A stretch of 64,000 bases of DNA. It comes from Afipia sp. Root123D2. Its GTDB lineage: Bacteria; Pseudomonadota; Alphaproteobacteria; Rhizobiales; Xanthobacteraceae. Below are positions 28,471 through 37,515 of the stretch, piece by piece (position 1 is the stretch's first letter; the number at the start of each line of letters is the position of its first letter). The notes under the pieces were generated by a model, which saw nothing but the letters and a program-made list of their open reading frames with translations, made no database searches and was not told the DNA's origin. The translations under genes were made by a program, and so were the position numbers. Location: assembly GCF_001425835.1 (NCBI RefSeq), contig NZ_LMDP01000001.1, positions 1,055,476 to 1,119,475 of the forward strand. The letters are read 5' to 3'.

Positions 28471-28884
28471 GTGCTGAAGGAATTCCGTGATTTTGCCATG
28501 AAAGGCAACGTGGTCGACCTCGCTGTCGCCGTTATCATCGGCGCAGCATTCGGCGCAATCGTCAGTTCGATGGTAGCTGATATCATCATGCCGATCATCG
28601 GCGCGATCACCGGCGGCCTCGATTTTTCGAATTACTTCACTGGTCTGTCGGCATCCGTGACAGCGACCAACCTTGCCGACGCGAAGAAGCAGGGCGCGGT
28701 GCTGGCCTGGGGCAACTTCCTGACGCTGACGCTCAACTTCATCATTGTCGCTTTTGTGCTGTTCATGGTGATCCGCCTGATGAGCAAGCTGAAGCGGGAG
28801 AAGCCTGCCGTCGAAGAGGCGCCGAAGCTGACCAAGGATCAGGAACTCCTTGTCGAGATTCGCGATCTGCTGAAGGCGAAATAA
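28471..28884 (+). CDS. mscL: Large-conductance mechanosensitive channel
   Basis: A 137-residue MscL that opens under membrane tension to release solutes in hypo-osmotic shock. The N-terminal [20 protein letters not shown] amphipathic helix leads into TM1 ([20 protein letters not shown]). A periplasmic loop and TM2 ([17 protein letters not shown]) follow, then the charged C-terminal bundle ([15 protein letters not shown]). It begins with GTG, with GGGAGG 6 bases upstream. It lies 27 bases after dapA and is probably co-transcribed. Confidence 0.97.
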   Translation: MLKEFRDFAMKGNVVDLAVAVIIGAAFGAIVSSMVADIIMPIIGAITGGLDFSNYFTGLSASVTATNLADAKKQGAVLAWGNFLTLTLNFIIVAFVLFMVIRLMSKLKREKPAVEEAPKLTKDQELLVEIRDLLKAK

Positions 28885-28899
28885 CTCGACATTCAACTG

Positions 28900-28923
28900 G
28901 TGCGGCTGCCCGGGCAGCCGCAC
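28900..28923. terminator. Perfect 24-bp palindrome after mscL
   Basis: GTGCGGCTGCCC mirrored by GGGCAGCCGCAC, a perfect 24-base palindrome 16 bases after the mscL stop. Only a weak TCTTG follows, so it is either a rho-independent terminator of low efficiency or a processing/attenuation hairpin before smpB. Confidence 0.6.
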
Positions 28924-28986
28924 TCTTGAAAAATCAACTGTATCTTGCGCACGGCCGGCAAAGGCCGCGCGAAGGGCTTTTCTGTT

Positions 28987-29460
28987 ATGGCCGAAAAAAA
29001 AGAGCGTCCGATCAAGGTCGTGGCCGAGAACCGCAAGGCCCGGTTCAACTATGCCATCGAGGATACCGTTGAGGCCGGCGTGATGCTGACCGGCACCGAG
29101 GTGAAATCCGCCCGCAACGGCAAATCGACGATTGCGGAGTCCTATGCGGATTCAAAGGGCGGCGAGATCTGGCTCGTCAACGCCAACATCCCCGAATATC
29201 TGCAGGCTAACCGCTTCAATCATGAGCCGAAGCGCCCGCGCAAACTGCTGCTTCATCGCAAGCAGATCAACAAGCTGATCGGCGCCATCGAGCGCGAGGG
29301 AATGACCCTGATTCCGTTGAAGATGTATTTCAACGAGCAGGGCCGTCTCAAACTTCAGCTTGCGCTGGCGAAGGGCAAGAAGATGCATGACAAGCGCGAA
29401 ACCGAGAAGAAGCGCGACTGGGCGCGAGAGAAGGGCCGCTTGTTGCGGGCGAGAGGATGA
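28987..29460 (+). CDS. smpB: SsrA-binding protein
   Basis: A 157-residue SmpB, which binds tmRNA and delivers it to stalled ribosomes. The beta-barrel signature [20 protein letters not shown] and [17 protein letters not shown] are clear, and the C-terminal [17 protein letters not shown] tail enters the empty mRNA channel. The ATG at 28987 is chosen; an upstream in-frame start at 28945 would add an atypical basic stretch. Its stop overlaps the peroxiredoxin start by four bases. The tmRNA gene is not in this window. Confidence 0.97.
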   Translation: MAEKKERPIKVVAENRKARFNYAIEDTVEAGVMLTGTEVKSARNGKSTIAESYADSKGGEIWLVNANIPEYLQANRFNHEPKRPRKLLLHRKQINKLIGAIEREGMTLIPLKMYFNEQGRLKLQLALAKGKKMHDKRETEKKRDWAREKGRLLRARG

Positions 29461-30041
29461 CATCAGCCAATCAGCCGAATTTGCACGACGTGGACTGGAG
29501 CAAGATTCCGGCGCCACCCGATGATGGCGCGGCCGATCACCTGAAAGGCGCGCGGGTTGCGCCGGTGGCATTGCTCGCCACCGACGGATCGTCGATCACG
29601 CTCGCCGATGTGCCGGGACGTATCGTTGTGTTCGCCTATCCGCGCACCGGGGAGCCGGGCAAGATCAGTCTCGTCGACGATTGGGACATGATCCCGGGCG
29701 CGCGCGGCTGCACGCCGCAGACCTGTTCGTTCCGCGATCTGGCTGGTGAGTTGAAGGCCGCCGGCGCGACGAGGGTGTTCGGCCTGTCGACGCAGGATAC
29801 AGAGTACCAGCGCGAGATGACCGAACGGCTCCACGTGCCGTTTCCGGTGTTGTCCGACAGTGAATTGAAACTGGCTCGCGCCATGAACCTGCCAACCATG
29901 GAAGCTGCCGGCCTGACGCTGCTCAAGCGCATGGCGTTGGTGATCGATGACGCGATAATCACCCATGTGTTCTATCCGGTGTTTCCGCCGGACCGGAACG
30001 CCGCGGACGTGCTCGCATGGCTCAAGGATAATCCGCGCTGA
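29457..30041 (+). CDS. Peroxiredoxin (BCP/AhpC-like)
   Basis: A 194-residue thiol peroxidase of the atypical 2-Cys bacterioferritin-comigratory type. The peroxidatic C85 and probable resolving C90 sit in [11 protein letters not shown]. The [10 protein letters not shown] loop and the [14 protein letters not shown] strand-helix follow the thioredoxin fold. A roughly 40-residue N-terminal extension has no signal peptide, so it is cytoplasmic. Its start overlaps smpB (ATGA), suggesting coupled translation. It converges with the next minus-strand gene, overlapping it by 20 bases. Confidence 0.9.
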   Translation: MTSANQPNLHDVDWSKIPAPPDDGAADHLKGARVAPVALLATDGSSITLADVPGRIVVFAYPRTGEPGKISLVDDWDMIPGARGCTPQTCSFRDLAGELKAAGATRVFGLSTQDTEYQREMTERLHVPFPVLSDSELKLARAMNLPTMEAAGLTLLKRMALVIDDAIITHVFYPVFPPDRNAADVLAWLKDNPR

Positions 30042-30381
30042 CGTCAGATTGACGGGCGTGGAATTGGCGGCCGTGCCCGTCAGATATTGTCTGCGCGTTT
30101 GTTACGAGCCCCGGAAGGGCGAGCGCGTTTTTTGGCTCGCGCATTTTTGACACTCTTTTTTTGCGAGTGCTTGTCCCGGTTGCGGGTACTGCGCTCCTGC
30201 GGAGCGCTTCTTTCAGATTTTTTGGAACGCCATGTTTGGCGAGAAGGTCCGCGAAAGCTTCGTCGGCCAAATCCTGTATGTCACCCATACGATCACGCCC
30301 GATGTCACCCATACGATCACGCCCGAGTTGCACGAGCGCGTGCCAGGTTTCGTCGTCGAATGCGATCAGCTTGCGCGCCAT
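30022..30381 (-). CDS. Conserved small protein with internal 8-residue duplication
   Basis: A 119-residue protein. Its start, MARKLIAFDDETWHALVQLG, and DLADEAFADLLAKHG resemble a family of small ribbon-helix-helix-like proteins common in Bradyrhizobium. Residues 20-27 and 28-35 are identical copies of GRDRMGDI, encoded by a perfect 24-base tandem repeat (30278-30325), which keeps the frame. The basic C-terminal part (STRKKRVSKMREPK) may bind nucleic acid. It overlaps the end of the peroxiredoxin gene tail to tail by 20 bases. DNA-binding regulator is possible; function unproven. Confidence 0.65.
   Translation of the reverse strand: MARKLIAFDDETWHALVQLGRDRMGDIGRDRMGDIQDLADEAFADLLAKHGVPKNLKEALRRSAVPATGTSTRKKRVSKMREPKNALALPGLVTNAQTISDGHGRQFHARQSDVSADYP
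30278..30325. repeat. Perfect 24-bp tandem duplication inside a gene
   Basis: The 24-base unit ATGTCACCCATACGATCACG plus CCCG occurs twice, back to back with no mismatch, at 30278-30301 and 30302-30325. Its length is a multiple of three, so the reading frame on the minus strand is kept. The absence of any divergence suggests a recent slippage event. Confidence 0.95.
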
Positions 30382-30415
30382 GGCGCCCCGTCACCAAATG
30401 TTGCGCAAGCGCTCC

Positions 30416-30649
30416 TCAACGATACCCGCGATACTGACGACCGAATGCAACGCGCGGGTTGATATGGCAGGAGGCGACGCGCCCGGAGGCGGTCGCCATG
30501 CATTCCCTGTAGGAGCGATACTGGCAATCGCCCGGGCTGCCGGTGCCGCGCGAGACCAGACAATAGGGATAATCGCGGGCACTGGCCGGGGTGGTTTCGA
30601 TGACGGTAAACCCGGCGACGATTGCGAGGGCTGCGAGCATGAGTTTCAT
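30416..30649 (-). CDS. DUF3551 small secreted protein
   Basis: A 77-residue exported protein. The signal peptide (MKLMLAALAIVAGFTVIETT then PASA) precedes the DUF3551 signature ARDYPYCLVSRGTGSPGDC, YRSYRECMATASG and a final cysteine at CHIN. The cysteine pattern suggests disulfides in the periplasm. I use the ATG at 30649, which gives a clean signal peptide; a longer frame begins at 30775. The family is abundant in Bradyrhizobium relatives and uncharacterised. Confidence 0.8.
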   Translation of the reverse strand: MKLMLAALAIVAGFTVIETTPASARDYPYCLVSRGTGSPGDCQYRSYRECMATASGRVASCHINPRVAFGRQYRGYR

Positions 30650-30778
30650 GGCGTCGTTCCTGTAACCGGAGGACGCGGGCGGAGTTGAAAATGAATTGGC
30701 GTACTCGCGCCGGTCCTGCAATGGCAACGTGTCGAAATTCAACGGAAATCCGGACCCTTCGTTCCACTGAGACATCCG

Positions 30779-31495
30779 TCAGGCTGACAGGTGACTCCGC
30801 ACGCTGGCGAACACCGACCGGAACATCTCGGGTGTCAAACGCCGTGTGTTCGTGTTGTAGCGCGAGCAGTGGTAGCTATCGAACAGGCGCAGCCGGCCGG
30901 CCTGGAATTCGGCGCCGTGGCCGAACGGAACGTCCGCCGCGCGCAGGCCCAGCGCCTTCACGGTTGAGTCGTGGGAGATTCGCCCCAGCAGCACGATCGC
31001 ACGCAGATCCGGCATCTCGTCGAACGTCGCTTTTAGAAACGATCGGCAGGTGTGGATTTCGGTAGGCAGGGGCTTGTTCTGCGGCGGCACGCAGCGCACC
31101 GCGTTGCTGATGCGGCAGTCGGTCAACGTCATGCCATCGTCAGGCCGGGCATCGTAGTGACCTTGCGCGAATCCGAATTCGCTCAAGGTCGCGTAGAGGA
31201 GGTCGCCGGCATAATCGCCAGTGAATGGCCGTCCGGTGCGGTTGGCGCCCTGCATGCCGGGAGCGAGGCCGACGATCAGCAGTCGCGCATTCTCCGGGCC
31301 GAACGACGGCACCGGCGCGTTGAACCAGCCGGGATGGGCATCGCGGTTGGCCTGACGGTAATCTGCGAGCCGCGGGCAGAGCGGGCAGTCTCGTCCGGGC
31401 TCGATGCCTGATTGAACGGGATTGGATTGAACCGGGCCGGCGCCTGAGCGCCGGCTTCGTTTCGTCCTGTCCTCAATCGTCAAACTCTTCGTCAT
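30779..31495 (-). CDS. Uracil-DNA glycosylase, family 5 (UdgB-like)
   Basis: A 238-residue DNA repair enzyme that removes uracil. Motif A reads GLAPGMQGANRTGRPFTGDY, where small residues replace the usual catalytic acid, as in family 5. Motif B is HCSRYNTNTRRLTPEM. Cysteines C37, C40, C135 and C150 (in CPLC, VRCVPP and IHTC) fit the iron-sulfur cluster ligands of families 4 and 5. The first 36 residues form a low-complexity tail containing a PVQSNPVQS repeat. The gene start lies 23 bases inside the end of the NYN gene, so the two are coupled. Confidence 0.88.
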   Translation of the reverse strand: MTKSLTIEDRTKRSRRSGAGPVQSNPVQSGIEPGRDCPLCPRLADYRQANRDAHPGWFNAPVPSFGPENARLLIVGLAPGMQGANRTGRPFTGDYAGDLLYATLSEFGFAQGHYDARPDDGMTLTDCRISNAVRCVPPQNKPLPTEIHTCRSFLKATFDEMPDLRAIVLLGRISHDSTVKALGLRAADVPFGHGAEFQAGRLRLFDSYHCSRYNTNTRRLTPEMFRSVFASVRSHLSA

Positions 31496-32108
31496 CGCCC
31501 CGTGGTGCAATCGTGCTCGTCGCCCGCTGCAGGAATTGCGGCGTGTGCTGGCGCGGTTCGCGCGGAGCCGAGCGTTCGCCCGGATCGCGGCCGAGTTTGG
31601 ATTGTAGCTGCACCAGATCGGTAAAGACATCCGCCTGACGGCGCAATTCGTCAGCGATCATGGGCGGCTGGCTCGAAATGGTCGAGATCACCGTCACGCG
31701 TACACCGCGCCGCTGCACCGCTTCGACCAGCGAACGAAAGTCGCCGTCTCCGGAAAACAGCACCATCTGGTCGATGTGCTCGGCCAGTTCCATGGCATCG
31801 ACTGCGAGTTCGATGTCCATATTGCCCTTGACCTTGCGGCGGCCGCTGGCGTCGATGAACTCCTTGGTCGCCTTGGTGACGACGGTATAGCCATTGTAAT
31901 CGAGCCAGTCGATCAACGGACGGATCGATGAATACTCCTGATCCTCGATGATCGCCGTGTAGTAGAATGCCCGAACCAGAGTTCCACGGGATTGGAATTC
32001 CGTCAGCAGACGTTTGTAGTCGATGTCAAAACCCAGCGTCTTGGCAGTCGCGTAAAGATTTGCTCCGTCAATGAATAGGGCAATCTTGTTTGAGGCGGCA
32101 GCAGGCAT
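31473..32108 (-). CDS. NYN-domain (LabA/DUF88) protein
   Basis: A 211-residue protein with a PIN-like NYN nuclease fold. Acidic residues expected to bind metal lie in LFIDGANLY, GNMDIELAVDAMELA and LFSGDGDFRSLV. The VTVISTISSQPPMIADELRRQADVF stretch closes the domain, followed by a disordered charged tail ending DDEEFDD. Such proteins are likely RNases; a role in RNA turnover is plausible but unproven. The ATG at 32108 matches the family start; an ATG 30 bases upstream is open. It overlaps the glycosylase gene downstream. Confidence 0.9.
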   Translation of the reverse strand: MPAAASNKIALFIDGANLYATAKTLGFDIDYKRLLTEFQSRGTLVRAFYYTAIIEDQEYSSIRPLIDWLDYNGYTVVTKATKEFIDASGRRKVKGNMDIELAVDAMELAEHIDQMVLFSGDGDFRSLVEAVQRRGVRVTVISTISSQPPMIADELRRQADVFTDLVQLQSKLGRDPGERSAPREPRQHTPQFLQRATSTIAPRGDDEEFDD

Positions 32109-32484
32109 CAGTTTGTTCTCACGCTGTTGTTGAAACATTTTTGGCGCGGTGAAAAATCACCACGCATTCCCATCATCTAAGTCTTCTGGTGTGCGCGCGT
32201 CCTTTGCCCTTCTGGGAGAGGAACGACGCGGAGCGGGCGGTATTCGTCCCCGGACCGCCACATTGATGAAGCAATGAAGCGATTTCTTGTCCATGGGACG
32301 ATTTGCCCCGACGTTGACTGCTGTTTGCCCGGTCTTGTGAATGGCGGCAAGAACCTTGTTTTTCATTGGAAGTCGGCTGCCGGTTTCGGCAGTGCGAAAA
32401 ATTGCCTGTTGCGGTTTGTGCTTAATCGCTATACCAACCGCGCATATCGGGACATATTCGGGTTAACTCACGGAGCGACATTTC
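32109..32484. other. Divergent promoter region between NYN gene and rpoZ
   Basis: About 375 bases. A minus-strand frame (32157-32366) is open but lacks a ribosome-binding site and recognisable features, so I do not call it. The right part (32400-32480) is more AT-rich and probably holds the rpoZ promoter. No RNA gene is evident. Confidence 0.4.
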
Positions 32485-32877
32485 ATGGCGCGCGTCACTG
32501 TCGAAGACTGCATTGATAAGGTCGATAATCGTTTTGACCTGGTTCTGCTGGCCGCCCACCGGGCGCGCATGATTTCATCGGGTTCCCAGATCACGATCGA
32601 CCGTGATAATGACAAGAATCCGGTAGTTTCGCTACGCGAAATCGCTGATCAGACCATTTCCCCAGAGGATTTGCGTGAAGAGCTAGTTCATTCCTTGCAG
32701 AAGTTCGTCGAAGTGGACGAGCCGGAACCGGATACCATTCCGCTGATCGGATCGGCCGGCGCCAGCGTCGATGCCGACGATACCGAAGTCGCGGTCGAGC
32801 GCATGACCGAGGAAGAGCTTCTGAAGGGCCTCGAAGGCCTGGCTCCCCCGGAAGAACAGCCTGAGGAAGACGAGTAA
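32485..32877 (+). CDS. rpoZ: RNA polymerase omega subunit
   Basis: A 130-residue omega subunit that assists RNA polymerase assembly and forms part of a (p)ppGpp site in proteobacteria. The N-terminal [20 protein letters not shown] followed by [11 protein letters not shown] and the [15 protein letters not shown] stretch are characteristic. The acidic C-terminal tail ([16 protein letters not shown]) is longer than in E. coli, as usual in alphaproteobacteria. It precedes the (p)ppGpp synthetase gene, matching the widespread rpoZ-spoT order, but a strong terminator separates them. Confidence 0.97.
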   Translation: MARVTVEDCIDKVDNRFDLVLLAAHRARMISSGSQITIDRDNDKNPVVSLREIADQTISPEDLREELVHSLQKFVEVDEPEPDTIPLIGSAGASVDADDTEVAVERMTEEELLKGLEGLAPPEEQPEEDE

Positions 32878-32912
32878 GGCATCGGGACGGCTCCTGGGCC
32901 ATCCATCCCATT

Positions 32913-32945
32913 AAAGGCCCGGACCGCGAGGTCCGGGCCTTTTTC
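32913..32945 (+). terminator. Strong terminator between rpoZ and rsh
   Basis: 12-bp stem AAAGGCCCGGAC-CGCGAG-GTCCGGGCCTTT, continuing into TT, 36 bases after the rpoZ stop. A classic intrinsic terminator, so the next gene probably has its own promoter or depends on read-through. Confidence 0.93.
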
Positions 32946-33081
32946 GTATCGGCGCGCAGGCAATTCTGCGGCCCTTGCATTCATTGAGATTTTTTCCTGC
33001 TTCCTTGCGGTCGGCCCTTAACCCAGCGATATTGTATCCACCGGTATTTTTCCGGAATCCGACCCTCCGAGGCTGCCCAGA

Positions 33082-35358
33082 ATGGCGATTTTGCGCCGCA
33101 TCATACGGCAAGTGTGGGCCACGGCCGATGCGGTCGCGGCGGCGCCAGCCGATTCTGTACCAGCGCGGCCTGCAAAGGCGCCTCGTGCCAAGATGATGCG
33201 CCAGTACGATCTGGTCGAGCGGGTGCGCGCCTATAATCCTGCCACGGACGAGGATTTGCTGAACCGCGCTTACGTCTACGCCATGGTCGCCCATGGCGAG
33301 CAGAAGAGGGCATCCGGCGATCCTTACTTCTCGCACCCGCTGGAAGTGGCTGCGATCCTGACCGACCTCAAGCTGGACGATGCGACCATCGTCGCCGCGC
33401 TGTTGCACGACACCATCGAGGACACCGAATCGACCAGGACCGAGATCGACCAGATCTTCGGCCCCGAGATCGGCGCGCTGGTGGAGGGACTGACCAAGCT
33501 GAAGCGGCTCGAGCTTGTCTCGCGCGAGGCCAAACAGGCGGAAAATCTGCGCAAGCTGCTGCTCGCGATCGCCGATGATGTGCGAGTGCTGCTGGTCAAG
33601 CTCGCCGACCGTCTCCACAACATGCGTACGCTCGAATTCGTGCCCGAAGCTTCGCGTCATCGCATCGCTGAGGAAACCCTCGATATTTATGCGCCGCTCG
33701 CCGGACGCATGGGTATGCAGGAAATGCGCGAGGAACTCGAAGACCTCGCGTTCCTTGTGCTCGATCCGGATGCGCACGCCGTCGTCACGCAGCGGCTCGA
33801 TGCGCTGACCGACCGCAGCCGCAACCTGATCGGTGAGATTGAAGCGCAACTCACCGCCAACCTGAAAAAGAACGGAGTGTCGGCGCTGGTGATCGGGCGC
33901 CGCAAGCAGCCGTTCTCGATCTGGATGAAGATGGAGCGTAAATCCATCGGCTTCGAACAGCTGTCGGATATTTTCGGCTTCCGCATCGTCGTCAATAGCG
34001 TCGCCGAAGCTTATCGCACTGTCGGCATCGTCCACACCACCTGGCCGGTGGTGCCGGGGCGTTTCAAGGATTACATCTCGACGCCGAAGCAGAACGATTA
34101 CCGTTCGATCCACACGACGGTGATCGGTCCGGGCAACCAGCGCGTCGAACTGCAGATTCGCACCGAGGAAATGCATCGCGTCAACGAATACGGCATCGCC
34201 GCGCACGCCTTCTACAAGGACGGCATCGGGTCGCCGACTGAATTGTTGCAACGCGAGTCGAATGCGTTCGCGTGGCTGCGGCACACGGTCGAGGTGCTTT
34301 CCGAGAGCGCAAACCCTGAGGAATTCCTCGAACACACCAAGATGGAGCTGTTCCACGACCAGGTGTTCTGCTTCACGCCGAAGGGCAAGCTGATCGCGCT
34401 GCCGCGCCGCGCCAATGTGATCGACTTCGCTTATGCGGTGCATACCGACGTCGGCAACAGTGCGGTCGGCTGCAAGATCAACGGCAAATTCGCGCCGCTG
34501 TCTTCCGAACTGGAGAATGGCGACGAGGTCGAGGTCCTGACCTCGCAGGCGCAAACGTCGCCGCCGTCGGCGTGGGAGCAACTGGCCGTCACCGGCAAGG
34601 CGCGCGCCGCGATCCGCCGCGCCACCCGCACCGCCGTACGCGATCAGTATGCCGGTCTTGGCAGGCGCATCGTCGAGCGTTTGTTCATGCGCGCCAAGAT
34701 TGCCTACGCCGACGACAAGCTGAAAGGCGCGCTGCCGCGGCTCGCGCGCGCGTCGATCGACGACGTGATGGCAGCGGTCGGACGCGGCGAGATGAAGGCG
34801 TCCGATGTCGCCCGCGCGATGTACCCGGATTACAAGGAAGAGGCGCGCCTCGGCGTCAAGAAAGGCACGACGAAGAAGCCTGCGAGCACGACGAAGCCTG
34901 CGTCGACGGCGATTCCCATTCGCGGCATCAACACCGATTTGCCGGTCAAGTTCGCCCCCAACGGCGGTGCTGTGCCGGGCGACCGGATCGTCGGCATCGT
35001 CACGCCGGGCGAGGGCATCACGATCTATCCGATCCAGGCGCCGGCGCTGAAAGATTTTGAAGAGGAGCCGGAACGCTGGCTCGACGTGCGGTGGGATACC
35101 GATGAGGCGTCACCACGGCGGTTTCCGGCGCGCCTGCATGTCCAGAACGTCAACGAGCCCGGAAGTCTTGCTCAGGTCGCGGGCGTGATCGCCGAGCACG
35201 ACGGCAACATCGACAACATCGGCATGAGCCGGCGCTCGCCGGATTTCACCGAACTGACCATCGACCTCGAGGTGTATGACCTCAAGCATCTCAACGCTAT
35301 CATCGCGCAACTGCGCGCGAAGTCCGTCGTCGCCAGCGTCGAACGCGTCAACGGCTGA
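33082..35358 (+). CDS. rsh: Bifunctional (p)ppGpp synthetase/hydrolase (Rsh)
   Basis: A 758-residue RelA/SpoT homologue controlling the stringent response. The HD hydrolase domain has H85 (YFSHPLEVA) and H109-D110 (LLHDTIED). The synthetase domain shows [16 protein letters not shown] and [11 protein letters not shown] with [12 protein letters not shown] domain follows ([20 protein letters not shown]), then a basic stretch, and a C-terminal ACT domain ([20 protein letters not shown]). Both catalytic domains look intact, as in the single Rsh of most alphaproteobacteria. A lysine/threonine-rich insert ([13 protein letters not shown]) lies near 595-610. The first 37 residues are variable; ATGs at 33193 and 33196 are alternative starts. 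Confidence 0.96.
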   Translation: MAILRRIIRQVWATADAVAAAPADSVPARPAKAPRAKMMRQYDLVERVRAYNPATDEDLLNRAYVYAMVAHGEQKRASGDPYFSHPLEVAAILTDLKLDDATIVAALLHDTIEDTESTRTEIDQIFGPEIGALVEGLTKLKRLELVSREAKQAENLRKLLLAIADDVRVLLVKLADRLHNMRTLEFVPEASRHRIAEETLDIYAPLAGRMGMQEMREELEDLAFLVLDPDAHAVVTQRLDALTDRSRNLIGEIEAQLTANLKKNGVSALVIGRRKQPFSIWMKMERKSIGFEQLSDIFGFRIVVNSVAEAYRTVGIVHTTWPVVPGRFKDYISTPKQNDYRSIHTTVIGPGNQRVELQIRTEEMHRVNEYGIAAHAFYKDGIGSPTELLQRESNAFAWLRHTVEVLSESANPEEFLEHTKMELFHDQVFCFTPKGKLIALPRRANVIDFAYAVHTDVGNSAVGCKINGKFAPLSSELENGDEVEVLTSQAQTSPPSAWEQLAVTGKARAAIRRATRTAVRDQYAGLGRRIVERLFMRAKIAYADDKLKGALPRLARASIDDVMAAVGRGEMKASDVARAMYPDYKEEARLGVKKGTTKKPASTTKPASTAIPIRGINTDLPVKFAPNGGAVPGDRIVGIVTPGEGITIYPIQAPALKDFEEEPERWLDVRWDTDEASPRRFPARLHVQNVNEPGSLAQVAGVIAEHDGNIDNIGMSRRSPDFTELTIDLEVYDLKHLNAIIAQLRAKSVVASVERVNG

Positions 35359-35387
35359 TTCTGGTTCTGGGTTTATCGGGCTGTCTC

Positions 35388-36170
35388 ATGCATCACGCTC
35401 CTCCGCTGCGCCTTGGCGTCAATGTCGATCACGTCGCGACCGTGCGAAACGCACGCGGCGGTTTCCCGCCCGATCCGGTGCGCGCGGCGCTGCTGGCGAT
35501 CAAGGCCGGGGCTGACGGCATCACGGCGCATCTGCGTGAAGATCGCCGCCACATCCGCGACGACGACATGACCCGGCTGAAGAGCGAACTGTCAAAGCCC
35601 GAGATCGCGAAGCCGCTGAATTTCGAGATGGCGGCGACCGCCGAGATGATCGGCATCGCGCTGGCGACCAAGCCTCATGCAGTATGTCTCGTGCCCGAGC
35701 GCCGCACCGAGGTCACCACCGAAGGCGGGCTCGATGTCGTCGGCCAGCACAACGCGCTGGCGCCGTTCATCACCCAACTCAACGATGCCGGCATCCGTGT
35801 GTCGCTGTTCATCGCCGCCGATCCGAAGCAGATCGCGATGGCGGCGGAGCTGAAGGCACCCGTGATCGAAATCCATGTCGGCGCGTGGTGCGACGCGCTG
35901 GCCGAAGGCCAGACCCGGAAGGCCGAAGCCGAGTGGCAGCGGATCGTGACAGGCGCGGCGCAGGCGGCGTCGCTCGGTCTTGAGGTACATGCCGGGCATG
36001 GCCTCGATTATGTGACGGCTGAAACCATCGCCGCGCTGCCGCAGATCGTCGAACTCAATATCGGACATTTCCTGATCGGTGAGGCGATCTTTACCGGCCT
36101 TTCGCAGGCGGTGCGCGACATGCGAGCGGCGATGGACCGCGGTCGTAAAAAGATCGGGCCCCGCGCATGA
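35388..36170 (+). CDS. pdxJ: Pyridoxine 5'-phosphate synthase
   Basis: A 260-residue TIM-barrel enzyme joining 1-deoxyxylulose 5-phosphate and 3-amino-2-oxopropyl phosphate in the DXP-dependent vitamin B6 pathway. [17 protein letters not shown], the [13 protein letters not shown] catalytic loop, [16 protein letters not shown] and VHAGHGLDY are all intact, as is the C-terminal [12 protein letters not shown] phosphate site. It begins the tight cluster pdxJ-acpS-lepB-rnc-era and overlaps acpS by four bases, the classical proteobacterial arrangement. Confidence 0.98.
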   Translation: MHHAPPLRLGVNVDHVATVRNARGGFPPDPVRAALLAIKAGADGITAHLREDRRHIRDDDMTRLKSELSKPEIAKPLNFEMAATAEMIGIALATKPHAVCLVPERRTEVTTEGGLDVVGQHNALAPFITQLNDAGIRVSLFIAADPKQIAMAAELKAPVIEIHVGAWCDALAEGQTRKAEAEWQRIVTGAAQAASLGLEVHAGHGLDYVTAETIAALPQIVELNIGHFLIGEAIFTGLSQAVRDMRAAMDRGRKKIGPRA

Positions 36171-36586
36171 TCGTCGGCGTCGGCTCGGACCTGATCGACA
36201 TCCGCCGGATCGAGAAAGTCATCGAACGCCACGGCGAGCGGTTTCTGGACCGTATTTTCACGGAGGCCGAGCGGGCCAAGGCCGAGCGGCGGGCCAAGAA
36301 CCAGAAAATGGTCACGGCAACCTACGCAAAGCGATTCGCGGCCAAAGAGGCCTGTTCCAAGGCTCTGGGCACCGGGATTCGGCGCGGGGTGTGGTGGCGG
36401 GACATGGGGGTGGTCAACCTGCCGGGCGGGCGGCCGACCATGCAACTCACGGGCGGTGCGCTGATCCGGCTGGAATCGCTCATTCCGCCCGATTTTGAGG
36501 CCCGGATTGACCTGACAATCACCGACGATTGGCCGTTGGCGCAGGCTTTTGTCATCATTTCAGCGGTTCCGCTTGTCAAAGCCTGA
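36167..36586 (+). CDS. acpS: Holo-[acyl-carrier-protein] synthase
   Basis: A 139-residue phosphopantetheinyl transferase that activates acyl carrier protein. Magnesium ligands D8 ([12 protein letters not shown]) and E61 ([14 protein letters not shown]) are visible. The C-terminal [16 protein letters not shown] replaces the more common SHSDHYA-type ending, keeping the strand. Start overlaps pdxJ (ATGA). Together with plsY, plsX and fabH it makes this window rich in lipid-synthesis functions. Confidence 0.97.
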   Translation: MIVGVGSDLIDIRRIEKVIERHGERFLDRIFTEAERAKAERRAKNQKMVTATYAKRFAAKEACSKALGTGIRRGVWWRDMGVVNLPGGRPTMQLTGGALIRLESLIPPDFEARIDLTITDDWPLAQAFVIISAVPLVKA

Positions 36587-36756
36587 TCCGGGCCCGTCAG
36601 GGCGGACGTTTTCACCAATAAACGAAATTGTTCTTATTTATCAGGCAATTGGCAGGCAGCTGGCAACCGATCGATTGCGTGGCTTGCGACAACCGTCTAA
36701 AACCCGCGCGGGTGATTTGGCATCTCTCCAGATGCTCCCACAGGAATCAGAAGAGC

Positions 36757-37515
36757 ATGAGTGTGACATCCGGAACCAAATCCGAAGGCGGCGTCGGCGA
36801 AACCATTCGGGTCGTCATTCACGCTCTCATCATCGCCCTCGTGATCCGGACCTTTCTGTTTCAGCCGTTCAACATTCCGTCGGGATCGATGAAGGCGACG
36901 CTGCTGGTCGGCGACTACCTGTTCGTCTCGAAGTATTCTTACGGCTACAGTCATTATTCGATCCCGCTGTCGCCGCGGATTTTCTCCGGTCGCATTTTCG
37001 GCTCGGAGCCGGAACGTGGCGATGTCGTCGTGTTCCGCCTGCCGAAGGACGACACCACCGACTACATCAAGCGCGTGATCGGCCTGCCGGGTGACCGCAT
37101 CCAGGTGAAAGAGGGGCTGCTCTATATCAACAACGTGCCTGTGAAGCGCGAGCGTCTGCCTGATTTCGTCGGCGAGGATCCGTGCGGCTCGGACGCAACG
37201 GCGCGCGTGAAGCAGTGGAAGGAAACACTGCCCAACGGTGTCACCTACAAATCGCTCGATTGCGTCGACAACGGCTTCTACGACAACACCAACGTCTACA
37301 CCGTACCGGCGGGCCACTTCTTTATGATGGGCGACAATCGGGACAACTCGACCGACAGCCGCGTGCTGTCAGCGGTGGGCTATGTGCCGTTCGAGAACCT
37401 GATCGGCCGCGCCCAGATGATCTTCTTCTCCATCGCGGAAGGCGAGCAGGCCTGGCAAATCTGGCGCTGGCCTGTATCGGTGCGATGGAACAGAATCTTT
37501 TCGTTCGTGCGATGA
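36757..37515 (+). CDS. lepB: Signal peptidase I
   Basis: A 252-residue membrane-anchored serine/lysine protease that removes signal peptides. A single N-terminal anchor (IRVVIHALIIALVIRTFLF) is followed by the nucleophile S44 in PSGSMKATLL and the general base K105 in DYIKRVIGLPGD. FFMMGDNRDNSTDSR completes the signature. An insert with two cysteines (EDPCGSD and SLDCVDN) in the periplasmic domain might form a disulfide. The ATG at 36757 is preceded by an AGGA...AGAAGAG region. It overlaps rnc by four bases. Confidence 0.97.
   Translation: MSVTSGTKSEGGVGETIRVVIHALIIALVIRTFLFQPFNIPSGSMKATLLVGDYLFVSKYSYGYSHYSIPLSPRIFSGRIFGSEPERGDVVVFRLPKDDTTDYIKRVIGLPGDRIQVKEGLLYINNVPVKRERLPDFVGEDPCGSDATARVKQWKETLPNGVTYKSLDCVDNGFYDNTNVYTVPAGHFFMMGDNRDNSTDSRVLSAVGYVPFENLIGRAQMIFFSIAEGEQAWQIWRWPVSVRWNRIFSFVR

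Noticed and set aside
28987-29460. tmRNA (ssrA) gene near smpB
   Set aside because: No tmRNA acceptor-like halves or tag sequence seen in the neighbouring intergenic DNA.
32157-32366. 69-codon minus-strand frame between the NYN gene and rpoZ
   Set aside because: No ribosome-binding site or motif; lies in the probable divergent promoter region.
32911-34581. A 556-codon antisense frame over rsh
   Set aside because: Overlaps the rpoZ terminator and the HD and synthetase domains of a clearly real gene.
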